27,581 nt of DNA from an uncultured Planctomycetaceae bacterium (GTDB lineage Bacteria > Planctomycetota > Planctomycetia > Planctomycetales > Planctomycetaceae), in assembly GCA_903921605.1 (NCBI GenBank), contig CAIXQV010000490.1, forward strand, positions 1-27,581, in the 5' to 3' direction. The notes below the pieces were generated by a model. That model ran no database searches, was not told the DNA's origin, and worked only from the letters and a program-made list of their open reading frames with translations. Within the stretch, counting starts at the first letter, position 1; each line of letters opens with the position of its first letter. Made by a program: the position numbers and the translations under genes. Positions 17,617-25,998 of this stretch are shown here, piece after piece.

Positions 17617-19122
17617 TCACGTTGCCTCCTCTGGTCTTGGCTTTGCTGGCAGCAACAGTACTGCCAGTACGATGCCCGTCAAAATGAACAACCCGCAGAC
17701 AAGAAAACTCAGCCGAAACCCCAGTGCGGTACTGTTCATCCCAAGCGCTGTCCAGCCTGAACTTTTCACAACATCGACGATGGCCCCGAACAAATATCCA
17801 GCCGGCGCGGCGGGAACCATCAGCATCGTGACGAAGGCCATGTTGCGTCGGAGTTGATCACGACGGGAGGCCGACACGATGTAGTTCGGCGCATAAACCC
17901 CGACCAATTCACCAGCTCCATGGATTCCGAAGGCAACCAGATACCACGGCCCAGTCACACACATCGCCCAGATCTGAGCCATCAGAAAAATCGACGCGGT
18001 CGCCAAAATTCCCACGCGAGGATTGGTGCGAGTCAGCAGCCATCCCAGCATTGCTCCGGCGACAACTTTGAATCCAAAACGCAGCATGTTCTGAACTCCG
18101 GCATACTTTTCCGGCAGATCTCCCAACGCTTCTCCGGAGTACAGGTTCATATTCGAAGGAATCACATTACCGGCATACACAAGGATTGTCACCACGGTAG
18201 CCAGCAACAGAATGCGATGCTGGAAGACCGATCGAAAGTGAGCCACAAAAGCAACGACAGCTCCGACCGCCGAGAAAACTCCCAGTACACGAAAAAACGG
18301 TCCGGAGTTGAACAATCCCGCGTTTGCCCCATTCGCCGGATCCTCGGGGCTGTCAGCAACATGCATCGATGCGATCGAGATAAGCATCAGCAGAATGCCG
18401 ACAAGTAATCCCCTCACGGCCGAAAGCGGTTCTCTGGGCTGCTCCTGTGCAACCGGTTGAATCACGAACAACTGCGAGACAACAGCAGCAATGCCCATTA
18501 CTGGAACACCTGTAGCAAACAGAATGATGAAGTTGCGCGGATACGCGAGTCCATCAAAGTGCCATCCAAACAAATCTCCGCCCAGCAAAGCAGTCTGCCC
18601 CAGAGAACCAAGAACAGCCAGCAGCGGCCCTGCACCAAAAGCTAACCCCAAAGCAAGGCCACGCCGCGACTCATCTGAGCCTCGGCCCATGACTTCCCAA
18701 AGCAACCCAATCGCGGCGGGCATTACGGCTCCGGAAACACCTCCCTGCAAAATCACCATGCTCAGCTTGAACGAATCGGAAACTGGCAACGACAACGTGA
18801 TGGCCAACGTTGCCAGCATCACTGCCGAGGTCCCATAAAGCAAACCCAGATTACGGCGTAGGGCCGAAACTCCGGGCGACAGCCAGGCGTACAGAGCCGG
18901 CATGGCGGTCATCGCAAAGAACAATGTGCCAGGCAAATTTGAAGTTCTGGCATCAGCTCCGAGGCGATCACACAATGAGGCTTGAGTGATTCCCACGTAC
19001 AAAACCGGAGCAGCCAGATATTGCGTTCCAGTACACAGAGCAAACAGAATCAAATTTCGCCGCTGTTCAGGCCACGAAAGTCCACAGCCCGCGGAAGAAG
19101 TCTCGGCCTCTTGTTCGCTCAT
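17617..19122 (-). CDS. Major facilitator superfamily transporter
   Basis: 501 aa with roughly 12 hydrophobic segments, beginning at about residue 22 (RRNLILFALCTGTQYLAAPVLYVGI) and ending at LSFLVCGLFILTGIVLAVLLLP near the C-terminus. A long central loop around residues 230-270 (QEQPREPLSAVRG ... DSPEDPANGANAG) separates the halves, as in MFS proteins. The start has GAGGA five nt upstream. It lies 35 nt after a Gfo/Idh/MocA oxidoreductase on the same strand, so the pair likely takes up and oxidises one sugar or polyol derivative; the substrate cannot be read from sequence. Confidence 0.85.
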   Translation of the reverse strand: MSEQEAETSSAGCGLSWPEQRRNLILFALCTGTQYLAAPVLYVGITQASLCDRLGADARTSNLPGTLFFAMTAMPALYAWLSPGVSALRRNLGLLYGTSAVMLATLAITLSLPVSDSFKLSMVILQGGVSGAVMPAAIGLLWEVMGRGSDESRRGLALGLAFGAGPLLAVLGSLGQTALLGGDLFGWHFDGLAYPRNFIILFATGVPVMGIAAVVSQLFVIQPVAQEQPREPLSAVRGLLVGILLMLISIASMHVADSPEDPANGANAGLFNSGPFFRVLGVFSAVGAVVAFVAHFRSVFQHRILLLATVVTILVYAGNVIPSNMNLYSGEALGDLPEKYAGVQNMLRFGFKVVAGAMLGWLLTRTNPRVGILATASIFLMAQIWAMCVTGPWYLVAFGIHGAGELVGVYAPNYIVSASRRDQLRRNMAFVTMLMVPAAPAGYLFGAIVDVVKSSGWTALGMNSTALGFRLSFLVCGLFILTGIVLAVLLLPAKPRPEEAT

Positions 19123-19157
19123 GGTGATCCTCGTTTCTGTCCAGAATGAAAATCACG

Positions 19158-20195
19158 TCATAATGGCAACGTAACGGCCTGTCCGGTTCTTGCAGAAATC
19201 AAACACGCTTCACACAGTTCCACCGCGGCTCGACCTTCAGCACCACCAACTTTGGGCGGTCGCTGTTCACGGATACTGTCGATGAATTCCTGAATCACGC
19301 CGATATGCGGGAACAAGCGAATCGGCGACTTCGGCTCTTTCAGATAATCAAATCTCTCCGGAGTATAGACACGCTCCCACTTGTCGCCTTTGCCGACATC
19401 CAGAAACTCGAAGTTCTCCAGATCCAGCATGGCATCTCGACCAAAGACCTGAAATCGAACTTCACTACTGGGCAGACTAGGATTCGGCAATTCACCAGTG
19501 ATCCACATCTGAGCCATGATATTGTCTTCAAACACAATCTGCGCCATCACCGAAAGCGGAGGACCGGCGATGTCACTGTAAGTTGTAGCCTGAGCAAACA
19601 CTTTGACGGCATTGCGGCCGGTCAGCCATCGCAGAAAATCGGTGTTATGCGATGCCATTCCCATAAAGAGCCCACCGCCATTGGGATCCGACATCCAGGC
19701 TCGTTCATCGAAAAGCTGGCGTGACAAAGGAAGCGGAAAAGCCGAAACCGTTCGCAGCATTTGAATCGGCCCGACCGTCCCATCGTCAATCAATTCCTTG
19801 GCCTTTCGGGTGATCTTTCGAAACCGCTCAGTCTTAACTACCGAGAGATTCACATTCGCCGCCGTACAAGCCGCGATCATGGCATCACACTCGGCAACAG
19901 TCGGAGCCATCGGCTTTTCCGCCAGCACATGCTTGCCCGCTGCAGCCGCCATTTGAGTCAGCCTGAGCCGATCAATGTCCGGCGTCGCCAGAACCACAGC
20001 ATGCACATCGTCACGCGACAGCAACGACTCAACCGTCGCCTCGGCCGGAACATCGTAGTCTGCAGCCAACTGCTCCGCTCGACGTCCGCCGGCAATCGCG
20101 ACCAGTTTGCATCCCTGAACATGTCTTGCAGCAACTTCGCTGTACGTCAGCCCCATGAAACCACTACCGATGATTCCAACACCAATTGTCTGCAT
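19158..20195 (-). CDS. Gfo/Idh/MocA family oxidoreductase
   Basis: 345 aa from the ATG at 20195, with GGAG five nt upstream; an upstream start at 20231 would add a non-homologous leader. The N-terminal Rossmann fold has GIIGSGFMG (8-15) for NAD(P) and the family motif AEKPMA (92-97), whose lysine is catalytic. The C-terminal alpha/beta dimerisation domain includes GGGLFMGMASHNTDFLRWLTG with the usual His. Members oxidise or reduce sugars and inositols at C3 or C1; planctomycetes have dozens. No Tat signal is present, so it is cytoplasmic. Its partner is the MFS gene directly downstream. Confidence 0.93.
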   Translation of the reverse strand: MQTIGVGIIGSGFMGLTYSEVAARHVQGCKLVAIAGGRRAEQLAADYDVPAEATVESLLSRDDVHAVVLATPDIDRLRLTQMAAAAGKHVLAEKPMAPTVAECDAMIAACTAANVNLSVVKTERFRKITRKAKELIDDGTVGPIQMLRTVSAFPLPLSRQLFDERAWMSDPNGGGLFMGMASHNTDFLRWLTGRNAVKVFAQATTYSDIAGPPLSVMAQIVFEDNIMAQMWITGELPNPSLPSSEVRFQVFGRDAMLDLENFEFLDVGKGDKWERVYTPERFDYLKEPKSPIRLFPHIGVIQEFIDSIREQRPPKVGGAEGRAAVELCEACLISARTGQAVTLPL

Positions 20196-20295
20196 GGATA
20201 CTCCAAACGGAAACTCTTCGAGAGAAGACAAGAACAGTTGAAAATGAATTCATTGCCGATGCTGGATCTGAAGGGCACCATCCATCGCTCATATC

Positions 20296-20559
20296 TCACC
20301 CAACTCGCTGATCACATTCCGAGCATCGCCAGCCCGGCCGACGAACCGCATCAGTAATCCAGAAAACGGACCATAACCCCAGCGTAATAATGGTCAACAG
20401 CATTTGCCGAAATCGACTGGTGCCAGGACGTAACGCCAGAACATGCTTCTGACACTTCGAACAATACTTGGTCGTCTCCTGCTGAGATACGATCTGCACA
20501 ATCCTCGCTGTGACTTCAGCGGGTGTCAGTCGTTCCTGGCGTTGTGAGGGTTCCTGCAT
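20296..20559 (-). CDS. Small zinc-ribbon membrane protein
   Basis: 87 aa from the ATG at 20559 (a TTG at 20574 is possible). Two CxxC pairs, YCSKCQKH near residue 32 and WRCSECDQ near 78, flank one hydrophobic helix (QMLLTIITLGLWSVFWITD, about 52-70). The layout resembles LITAF-like or zinc-ribbon membrane proteins, in which a zinc site is formed by the two halves on the same face of the membrane. No clear Shine-Dalgarno. It is 100 nt upstream of the Gfo/Idh gene and downstream of the radical SAM genes on the same strand. Function unknown. Confidence 0.75.
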   Translation of the reverse strand: MQEPSQRQERLTPAEVTARIVQIVSQQETTKYCSKCQKHVLALRPGTSRFRQMLLTIITLGLWSVFWITDAVRRPGWRCSECDQRVG

Positions 20560-20605
20560 TGTGCTGCCGATCAAATCTCAATGAGCCGAAGAGTTAACAA
20601 CTCGC

Positions 20606-20666
20606 TTAACGGCAAGCCGCAGGCGACAGGTGTTTTTTCGCGCCGACGCCTGCGGCTTGCCGTTAA
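20606..20666. repeat. 61-bp perfect hairpin repeat (20-bp arms)
   Basis: TTAACGGCAAGCCGCAGGCG at 20606-20625 is the exact reverse complement of 20647-20666, with a 21-nt spacer containing a run of six T. There is no U-tract after the stem on the minus strand, where the radical SAM operon ends 39 nt before it, so it is not a standard terminator, although it would still fold in that RNA. A smaller palindrome, GAGTT-aac-AACTC, abuts it at 20591-20603. It is most likely an interspersed genomic hairpin repeat. Confidence 0.65.
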
Positions 20667-20704
20667 ACGAAAAAAGGGAGCTGACTAAACTTATCAACAA
20701 ACAA

Positions 20705-22129
20705 TTAACGCATAGCCGTTGTCTCTGTGGGTAATTCGATCGACCGACGAGTCGACGTTTCCCCGACAGGCACACCGATCGGCCCTTTTCGATGTCGACC
20801 AAACAGCATCCCCTGCTTCTTATACGATTCCTTCGCATACAACGGGTTGTACGCGAGGTACATGAACAGCCGAGTGAATGAACTCATGTGAGTCTTAAAA
20901 TCCCACATTCTCCAGAAGATTGATCTTGGACTGTTCCATTTATCTCGACAACTCCAGATCACATCGGTCAACTCATCCGGCGTCATGTTCTTCGGAATAA
21001 AGGTCGCCTGGTTGAATCGATACTCGGGATGCAACCACCACTTGCCGTCAAACAGCAGTCGCCCTTCGCTATTCAGTCGATCGTAAAGCGGAGTGCCGGG
21101 GTAGGGCATCAGAATATTGTACGCCGCAAAGCAGAACCGGTTTCGCATGGCGAATTCATGGGTCTGCTTAATGGATTCGATCGTGTCGAAATCATGCCCC
21201 AGGGTAAACGTGGCCCAGGTCTGCATGTGGAACTGCCGAAGGATTTCCACCTGAGCCTCGTAGCGATCCCAGCCCTGCTTGTGCATCAGATTGGGAGCTT
21301 TCTTCATGAGCTTGATGCTGTCGGGACTGATCGATTCAAACCCGACCACATGTCCCATGCAGCCACTTTTTGCCATCAGCTCCATAAGTTCCAGATCGTT
21401 CGTCATGTCGATCGACGCCTGAGACACCCAGCGGATCTTCATTGGAATCAGATCACGCAGAAACGACTTGGCAGCCTCGTGGTTCGACAAAAAATTGTCA
21501 TCCACAAAGAACACGAACTTGCGGTTCTGGCGGCGAATCTCTTCCAGAACTTCCTGCGTCGGCCGGATGTATTGCGTCTTCTTGAAGTAAGCACTGACAG
21601 CACAGAAATCACAGGCGAAGCGACAACCGCGGCTGAATTGCATCAATGTCAGTGGCAAGTAACCCTTACCGACAAATAAATCTCGGCGAGGTAGTGCACC
21701 GCCAGCCTGAGCAACCCCAACAGCAGCATCGTAACGAGGCTTCAAGCTTCCTTGCCTTGCATCTTCAACTGCCTCAGCCCAGCGAAATTCCGCATCACCA
21801 ATGTAAATAGAATCTGCATAGGCCTGGCATTCCTCCGGAAACAATGAAGGATGCGCGCCGCCCAAAATGACCGGAACACCTCGTGAGCGATACTCGGCAG
21901 CAATTTCGTATGCTCGACGAGCCGCATAAATTTCAATACTGATCGCGACCAGATCCGTCGGTTCATCGAATGGAATCTCTTCCATGCGATCGTCGTACAG
22001 AACGCACTCCACGTCCGGCGGTGTCAGTCCTGCCAGAACCCCCAGACTCAGCGGCTCCATTCGAGCTTCGTCGATGTAGAGGCTGTGATCCTGCCGCCCG
22101 ATATTGGGCATGATGAAGGTGATTTTCAT
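20705..22129 (-). CDS. B12-binding radical SAM protein, paralogue 2
   Basis: 474 aa. An N-terminal cobalamin-binding-type Rossmann domain (MKITFIMPNIGRQDHSLYID; VPVILGGAHPSLFPEE, ~1-135) is followed by a radical SAM barrel with C169-x3-C173-x2-C176 (RGCRFACDFCAVSA) for the 4Fe-4S cluster. The usual DxHxxG cobalamin ligand motif is not seen; that position reads YDDRMEEIP, so base-off B12 binding is possible. The architecture is that of BchE, HpnJ and many C-methylating or ring-forming enzymes acting on hydrophobic substrates. It starts with ATGA overlap on the upstream paralogue and has no Shine-Dalgarno, so translation is coupled. The substrate is unknown; the neighbouring desaturase and isoprenoid genes suggest a lipid or polyene. 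Confidence 0.9.
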   Translation of the reverse strand: MKITFIMPNIGRQDHSLYIDEARMEPLSLGVLAGLTPPDVECVLYDDRMEEIPFDEPTDLVAISIEIYAARRAYEIAAEYRSRGVPVILGGAHPSLFPEECQAYADSIYIGDAEFRWAEAVEDARQGSLKPRYDAAVGVAQAGGALPRRDLFVGKGYLPLTLMQFSRGCRFACDFCAVSAYFKKTQYIRPTQEVLEEIRRQNRKFVFFVDDNFLSNHEAAKSFLRDLIPMKIRWVSQASIDMTNDLELMELMAKSGCMGHVVGFESISPDSIKLMKKAPNLMHKQGWDRYEAQVEILRQFHMQTWATFTLGHDFDTIESIKQTHEFAMRNRFCFAAYNILMPYPGTPLYDRLNSEGRLLFDGKWWLHPEYRFNQATFIPKNMTPDELTDVIWSCRDKWNSPRSIFWRMWDFKTHMSSFTRLFMYLAYNPLYAKESYKKQGMLFGRHRKGPIGVPVGETSTRRSIELPTETTAMR

Positions 22130-23463
22130 GCAAAGGTACTCATTGGTTCGGGCAGGTCGGCCGATCCAAGCCGATGCCCCTGTTTCCTCAGAATCTCACG
22201 CTTCGAAATCAGGTTCGACAACAAATACATGCCCAGGCGATACGGTGTCCGCATGTTGGTCGCCGGCGCAAACGCTCGATGACACAACGAACGAAAGGTA
22301 TTGAACTTCAATCGAGCCCTCAGACATCCGGCCGTCAATTCATCAGCCGTCATGCCCTTCGGATGAAACGTTGCCGTGCCATATCGAAAAGCGGGATCCA
22401 GCCACCAGCGATCAAACACCAGACGCTTCTGTTCTTCAAGCTCACGATAGAGATCCGCCCCCGGCGTCGGTGTCAGCGGATTGAAGTTGGCCAGATAAAA
22501 CTTATTCTCAATCGCAAAATCAACGGCCGCATCAAAAGAATCGGCGGTATCCTGATCGTACCCAAAGACAAACGTTCCGTAGATCATGATGCCAGCTTCC
22601 TGGAAGACTCGCACAGACGTTTGATAGTCGTTGTACTTAACGTTCCAGGATTTTCGCATCTGCACAAGGTTGTCGCGATTCAGCGACTCGAAGCCGATCA
22701 ACGCGCTGATGCAACCGCTCTTCTGCATCAACTTCACAAGAGATTGATCCTGTGCGATGTCGATGGAAATCTGACATGACCAATTGATCTTCAGCGGGAT
22801 CAACGCTTCGAATAACTCAACAGCCTTTGGGATATCCACAAACAGGTTGTCGTCAACCAGAAAAACCATACGACTTCGGAGCCGTCGAATCTCCGCCACG
22901 ACTTCCGACACCGGTCTTTGCCGAAGCGAGTTCCCATAGAAGGCACGTATCGAACAAAAGTTGCAGTTGTATTTACATCCTCGGCCATACTGCACCAGCG
23001 TTAGCGGAGCGTAACGTTTACCCTTGAAGATGCTGCGATCAGGATCGGAACCAGACAGAGAAGGAAACTCGTTCTGTTGATAAAGTCGTCTCAGTTTTCC
23101 GCTGCGAGCATCCTCAACCACCTGAGGCCAGATTCCTTCGGCATCGCCCACGACCACAGCGTCAGCAAACTGCAGAGACTCGTCCGGAAGAAACGTCGGA
23201 TGATACCCTCCCATTACGACGGGAACTCCGCGACTCCGATACAACGCGGCTATTTGATAAGCTCGTCGCGCGGTGTAGGTTTCGACGGTCATTGCCACGA
23301 GATCCGTCGGTTCATCGAGCGGCAGATCTTCCAAACGCTCGTCGTAAAACACCGTCGTAACGTCCGGTGGAGTCAGTCGTTTCAGGATCGCGAAGCACAG
23401 GGGATGCATCGCATCCGACGATCGTCCGTCATACAAATTCGGCCGTATAAATGTGATCTTCAT
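22126..23463 (-). CDS. B12-binding radical SAM protein, paralogue 1
   Basis: 445 aa from the ATG at 23463, which overlaps the desaturase stop as ATGA and has AGGA nine nt upstream; a start at 23520 would reach well into the desaturase. The layout is the same as in paralogue 2: cobalamin-type domain (MKITFIRPNLYDGRSSDAMH; VPVVMGGYHPTFLPDE), then C163-x3-C167-x2-C170 in RGCKYNCNFCSIRAFYG. Shared segments such as LTPPDV, DEPTDLVA and ARRAY show that the two arose by tandem duplication, but their N-terminal substrate-side segments differ. Again no DxHxxG (YDERLEDLP). Function as for paralogue 2, perhaps at a different carbon or step. Confidence 0.9.
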   Translation of the reverse strand: MKITFIRPNLYDGRSSDAMHPLCFAILKRLTPPDVTTVFYDERLEDLPLDEPTDLVAMTVETYTARRAYQIAALYRSRGVPVVMGGYHPTFLPDESLQFADAVVVGDAEGIWPQVVEDARSGKLRRLYQQNEFPSLSGSDPDRSIFKGKRYAPLTLVQYGRGCKYNCNFCSIRAFYGNSLRQRPVSEVVAEIRRLRSRMVFLVDDNLFVDIPKAVELFEALIPLKINWSCQISIDIAQDQSLVKLMQKSGCISALIGFESLNRDNLVQMRKSWNVKYNDYQTSVRVFQEAGIMIYGTFVFGYDQDTADSFDAAVDFAIENKFYLANFNPLTPTPGADLYRELEEQKRLVFDRWWLDPAFRYGTATFHPKGMTADELTAGCLRARLKFNTFRSLCHRAFAPATNMRTPYRLGMYLLSNLISKREILRKQGHRLGSADLPEPMSTFA

Positions 23464-24461
23464 ACAGTTGCGTCCTGTGACTGATGAGGTGGAGGTCCAG
23501 CGGGCCGCGGCCCCAGCCATTGACGCAGGTAGTGTCGGATATATCCCGGTCGCTCGTCGTCGTTACGAACATCACTCGGCAAATAATACCAGGAAAGCTC
23601 CGGATGCCGGTGATGATTCAAATCCCATTCTCCATGCAGCAACAACAGCGACATGAGTTTGTTATGACGAAGATTCCAGGCCCCCTCAATGATTTCTCGT
23701 TTGGAAAATGCATGCCCAATATACTGTCGTGTTGACCAGTTGAACGAGAAGCACGCATACATCAGCAGAACAGCCTGCCATCGCAGTTGCAGCAACCAGA
23801 ACAGCAAAGCGAAAACGACCAGCGTCAGCAGCAACTCAAGGCGAATCCACTTCAGATCGCGACCAGTGATATCTTTGACATTCGCATTCCCCAGCGGCGG
23901 CCCGCTGAACAATTGCATTCCAATTGTCCTCGGCACAATCGCAAACAGCACCGCACAAACAGGAATGCAGGGCCAGAAAAATCCCGTTAACGTCGCATAC
24001 CACTGACAACACTTCCAGAAAAAGCTGTCATGCGGATAGTACAGATCAAAGATCTCGGCGTCGGTTCGATTTCGCTGATGATGACCCTGATGTGTTACCC
24101 GAATCATTGAAAACGGCGCGAGAAAAAAGACGCCAGTGATCACGCCCAGCCAATAATTCCAGCGAGCATTCTCATGCAGGTTGTCATGCGTCGCTTCATG
24201 CAACAGAGCATAATTCGTCAGCATGAGATACGAGTAGGCTATCGCGATAAAAATGATCCCCAGCGTGGACTCCAGCCGCGAACCGAGCCACAGCAATCCA
24301 ACGGCCGCCGCAACGTCGAGCAATACAAGGGCGACATTAAGCCGATTCGGAACGGGCATCCCTTCGGGTCGATCGATTTTGATCGACTCCCGATCAGTCG
24401 GTTTCAACTGGGCGAGGCTTTTTATGGCGTGCACGAAATCAACCTGTTCATGCGAATGCAA
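23460..24461 (-). CDS. Membrane fatty-acid-desaturase-family protein
   Basis: Up to 333 aa. The start is uncertain: TTG at 24461 is the longest; GTG at 24434 has AGG eight nt upstream and may be correct. The three His clusters of diiron membrane desaturases and hydroxylases are present: HEATHD at 88-93, HQGHH at 124-128 and LNHHRHP at 281-287. Hydrophobic segments lie at about 43-60, 67-86, 104-118, 165-180 and 208-238. Such enzymes use O2 and a reductant to desaturate or hydroxylate acyl chains, and the same fold serves carotenoid ketolases and hydroxylases. It is the first gene of a coupled three-gene unit with two radical SAM genes and is divergent from a membrane protein gene 240 nt away. 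Substrate unknown. Confidence 0.87.
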   Translation of the reverse strand: MHSHEQVDFVHAIKSLAQLKPTDRESIKIDRPEGMPVPNRLNVALVLLDVAAAVGLLWLGSRLESTLGIIFIAIAYSYLMLTNYALLHEATHDNLHENARWNYWLGVITGVFFLAPFSMIRVTHQGHHQRNRTDAEIFDLYYPHDSFFWKCCQWYATLTGFFWPCIPVCAVLFAIVPRTIGMQLFSGPPLGNANVKDITGRDLKWIRLELLLTLVVFALLFWLLQLRWQAVLLMYACFSFNWSTRQYIGHAFSKREIIEGAWNLRHNKLMSLLLLHGEWDLNHHRHPELSWYYLPSDVRNDDERPGYIRHYLRQWLGPRPAGPPPHQSQDATV

Positions 24462-24592
24462 AACCGTTTGGCGAGCCTGAAGTGTAGTCGCAGAGAATCC
24501 GACTCACAACGTTGCCGACCCACTGAAGATTGCTGAACTCCCGGCGCCGCAGTAGAGTCCCATCGAGCATTGAAAAACAATCCTCTGGCGAG

Positions 24593-24613
24593 CGGCAGGG
24601 CGTCAGCCCTCCG
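24593..24613. repeat. 21-nt interspersed repeat, copy 2
   Basis: Identical to 3-23 and in the same orientation. It lies in the 240-nt divergent space between the desaturase and the 222-aa membrane protein, with the internal five-pair hairpin AGGGC-gtca-GCCCT. Its place in a promoter region could affect expression, but a neutral repeat is more likely. Confidence 0.6.
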
Positions 24614-24700
24614 TGTCATTCGCATTATCGATCATTAATCAAACCCAAGCCGCTCCGACAACAGACTCCTGCCAATGTAAGAGTCAAGATCCGGTACTTC

Positions 24701-25369
24701 ATGCGATTTTTCAACATCTACCAATTCCTCGCACCAGCAATCCTGGTCCCGCTCAGTTATTGGCTGTGGTGGACACGGTATGACCATCGCCATGACTTTG
24801 TCCTGGTGGTTTTGTCGATTCCCGTTTTGTTTGCGTATATCATTCCGGGCATCGGTACAAACGTTCTAGGCCTGTGGGAGTTCAATACTCGCTTTCGCCT
24901 TGGCAAGTTTCGTCCGCACCACGGGTTTGTCTTCGGTAGCGCGACCAGTATGCTGACACTCGTCAGCCTGAATCGAGCAACCGTTCCGATCGATTTATGG
25001 GAGATGGTGCGAGCCGGGATTGTGCTCGGATCGGTCCTCGGATTCTGGAACTGGTACTACGATGTCCGCGCGATCAAGGCAGGATTCATTCTTGTCTATA
25101 ACCGTCCTTATGCCGACGGACTCGGGCCGGAAGCCATCGCCATGGATTACGCTCCTGTTCTTTTCGGAGCTTTTGGACTTTGCTACGGTCTTGCGTTGCG
25201 ACTGATCGAATGGCAACTTCTGGAACTGGGCCATTGGCATCGCTACTGGTGGTTACTCATCGGCTGTAACCTCTTCGTCCTGACGTTTCCGGTAGCGATT
25301 CTGATCGCGTGTACTTATAGTCGTTACGGCATCTCGGGGATGAAGCCGCTAAAAAGGGAGAATGAATAA
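24701..25369 (+). CDS. Polytopic membrane protein, possibly lycopene-cyclase-domain-like
   Basis: 222 aa from the ATG at 24701 (MRFFNIYQFLAPAILVPLSYW); the frame upstream runs through the repeat and is not protein-like. About six hydrophobic segments, near residues 6-23, 33-52, 78-98, 107-125, 155-175 and 185-208. The segment IGTNVLGLWEFNTRFRLGKF after the second helix resembles the GVWxFNPRYxxG stretch of bacterial CrtYc/CrtYd lycopene cyclase domains, but the acidic PxEE motif that follows in those is absent. The resemblance is therefore only suggestive. No good Shine-Dalgarno. It overlaps the following gene by one base (TAATG). The company of squalene/phytoene synthase and desaturase genes fits an isoprenoid role. 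Confidence 0.78.
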   Translation: MRFFNIYQFLAPAILVPLSYWLWWTRYDHRHDFVLVVLSIPVLFAYIIPGIGTNVLGLWEFNTRFRLGKFRPHHGFVFGSATSMLTLVSLNRATVPIDLWEMVRAGIVLGSVLGFWNWYYDVRAIKAGFILVYNRPYADGLGPEAIAMDYAPVLFGAFGLCYGLALRLIEWQLLELGHWHRYWWLLIGCNLFVLTFPVAILIACTYSRYGISGMKPLKRENE

Positions 25370-25998
25370 TGCGGATATGTTTTCTTCTGGGACTGGGATT
25401 TCTTCTCGCGTTAAACGCGGCGGCTGTTCGAGCACAAGAAGCGGCAACGCAGGATGCGGCACTCCAGGAAGCCGTCAACACGAAAGCCATCGACGCCGAA
25501 CTCGACAAGTTCCGCGACGACCTGTTCCACGCATTTAATACGGGTGACTATCCGGCGATGCTGGAGAAATATTGCCACAAGGACATCATTGCGACCTGGC
25601 AGGACGGAACGACATCCGAAGGCCACGCAGGAGTGATCGCGGAGTTTGAAAAGCTGAAACAATTCATCGACAAGATGACCGTCGACGCCACAACCGACAA
25701 ACGACTAATCCTGAACGACGGCAATCTGGTCATCTCTTCCGGAGAAATGAAGGACCATTACGTGCTGGGCCGCGGCCCCAGCGTTAACCTCAACAGCCGC
25801 TGGTCTGCAACGCTGATCAAAGATAACGACCGTTGGCTGCTTGCCAGTTTCAGCGCATCAACAAATGCGTTCGACAACGAGGTCGTTTCGTTGTATCTCA
25901 CAAGCCAAAAGTACACAGTCTCAGCAGCCGCGGGATTGATTGGAATTGGGCTGGGCCTTGTTCTTTCTCGAGTTATGAACCGACGAAGCAAGGCATAA
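25369..25998 (+). CDS. Exported NTF2/SnoaL-like (DUF4440-type) protein with C-terminal membrane anchor
   Basis: 209 aa. The start ATG shares a base with the upstream stop (TAATG) and has GGGAG eight nt upstream. The signal peptide is about residues 1-22 (MRICFLLGLGFLLALNAAAVRA). The middle (~40-170) has the NTF2/SnoaL pattern: FRDDLFHAFNTGDYPAMLEKY, then DIIATWQDGTTSEGHAG, and strands ending WSATLIKDNDRWLLASFSAS. A glycine-rich helix at about 184-200 (SAAAGLIGIGLGLVLS) and the basic end RVMNRRSKA anchor it in the membrane. The fold binds small hydrophobic molecules or acts as cyclase or isomerase in many contexts; here the role is unknown. Coupled to the membrane protein upstream. Confidence 0.8.
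   Translation: MRICFLLGLGFLLALNAAAVRAQEAATQDAALQEAVNTKAIDAELDKFRDDLFHAFNTGDYPAMLEKYCHKDIIATWQDGTTSEGHAGVIAEFEKLKQFIDKMTVDATTDKRLILNDGNLVISSGEMKDHYVLGRGPSVNLNSRWSATLIKDNDRWLLASFSASTNAFDNEVVSLYLTSQKYTVSAAAGLIGIGLGLVLSRVMNRRSKA

Noticed and set aside
22174..22779. 201-codon plus-strand frame (and a similar one at 21029-21679)
   Set aside because: Both are antisense to the radical SAM genes and carry no domain features.
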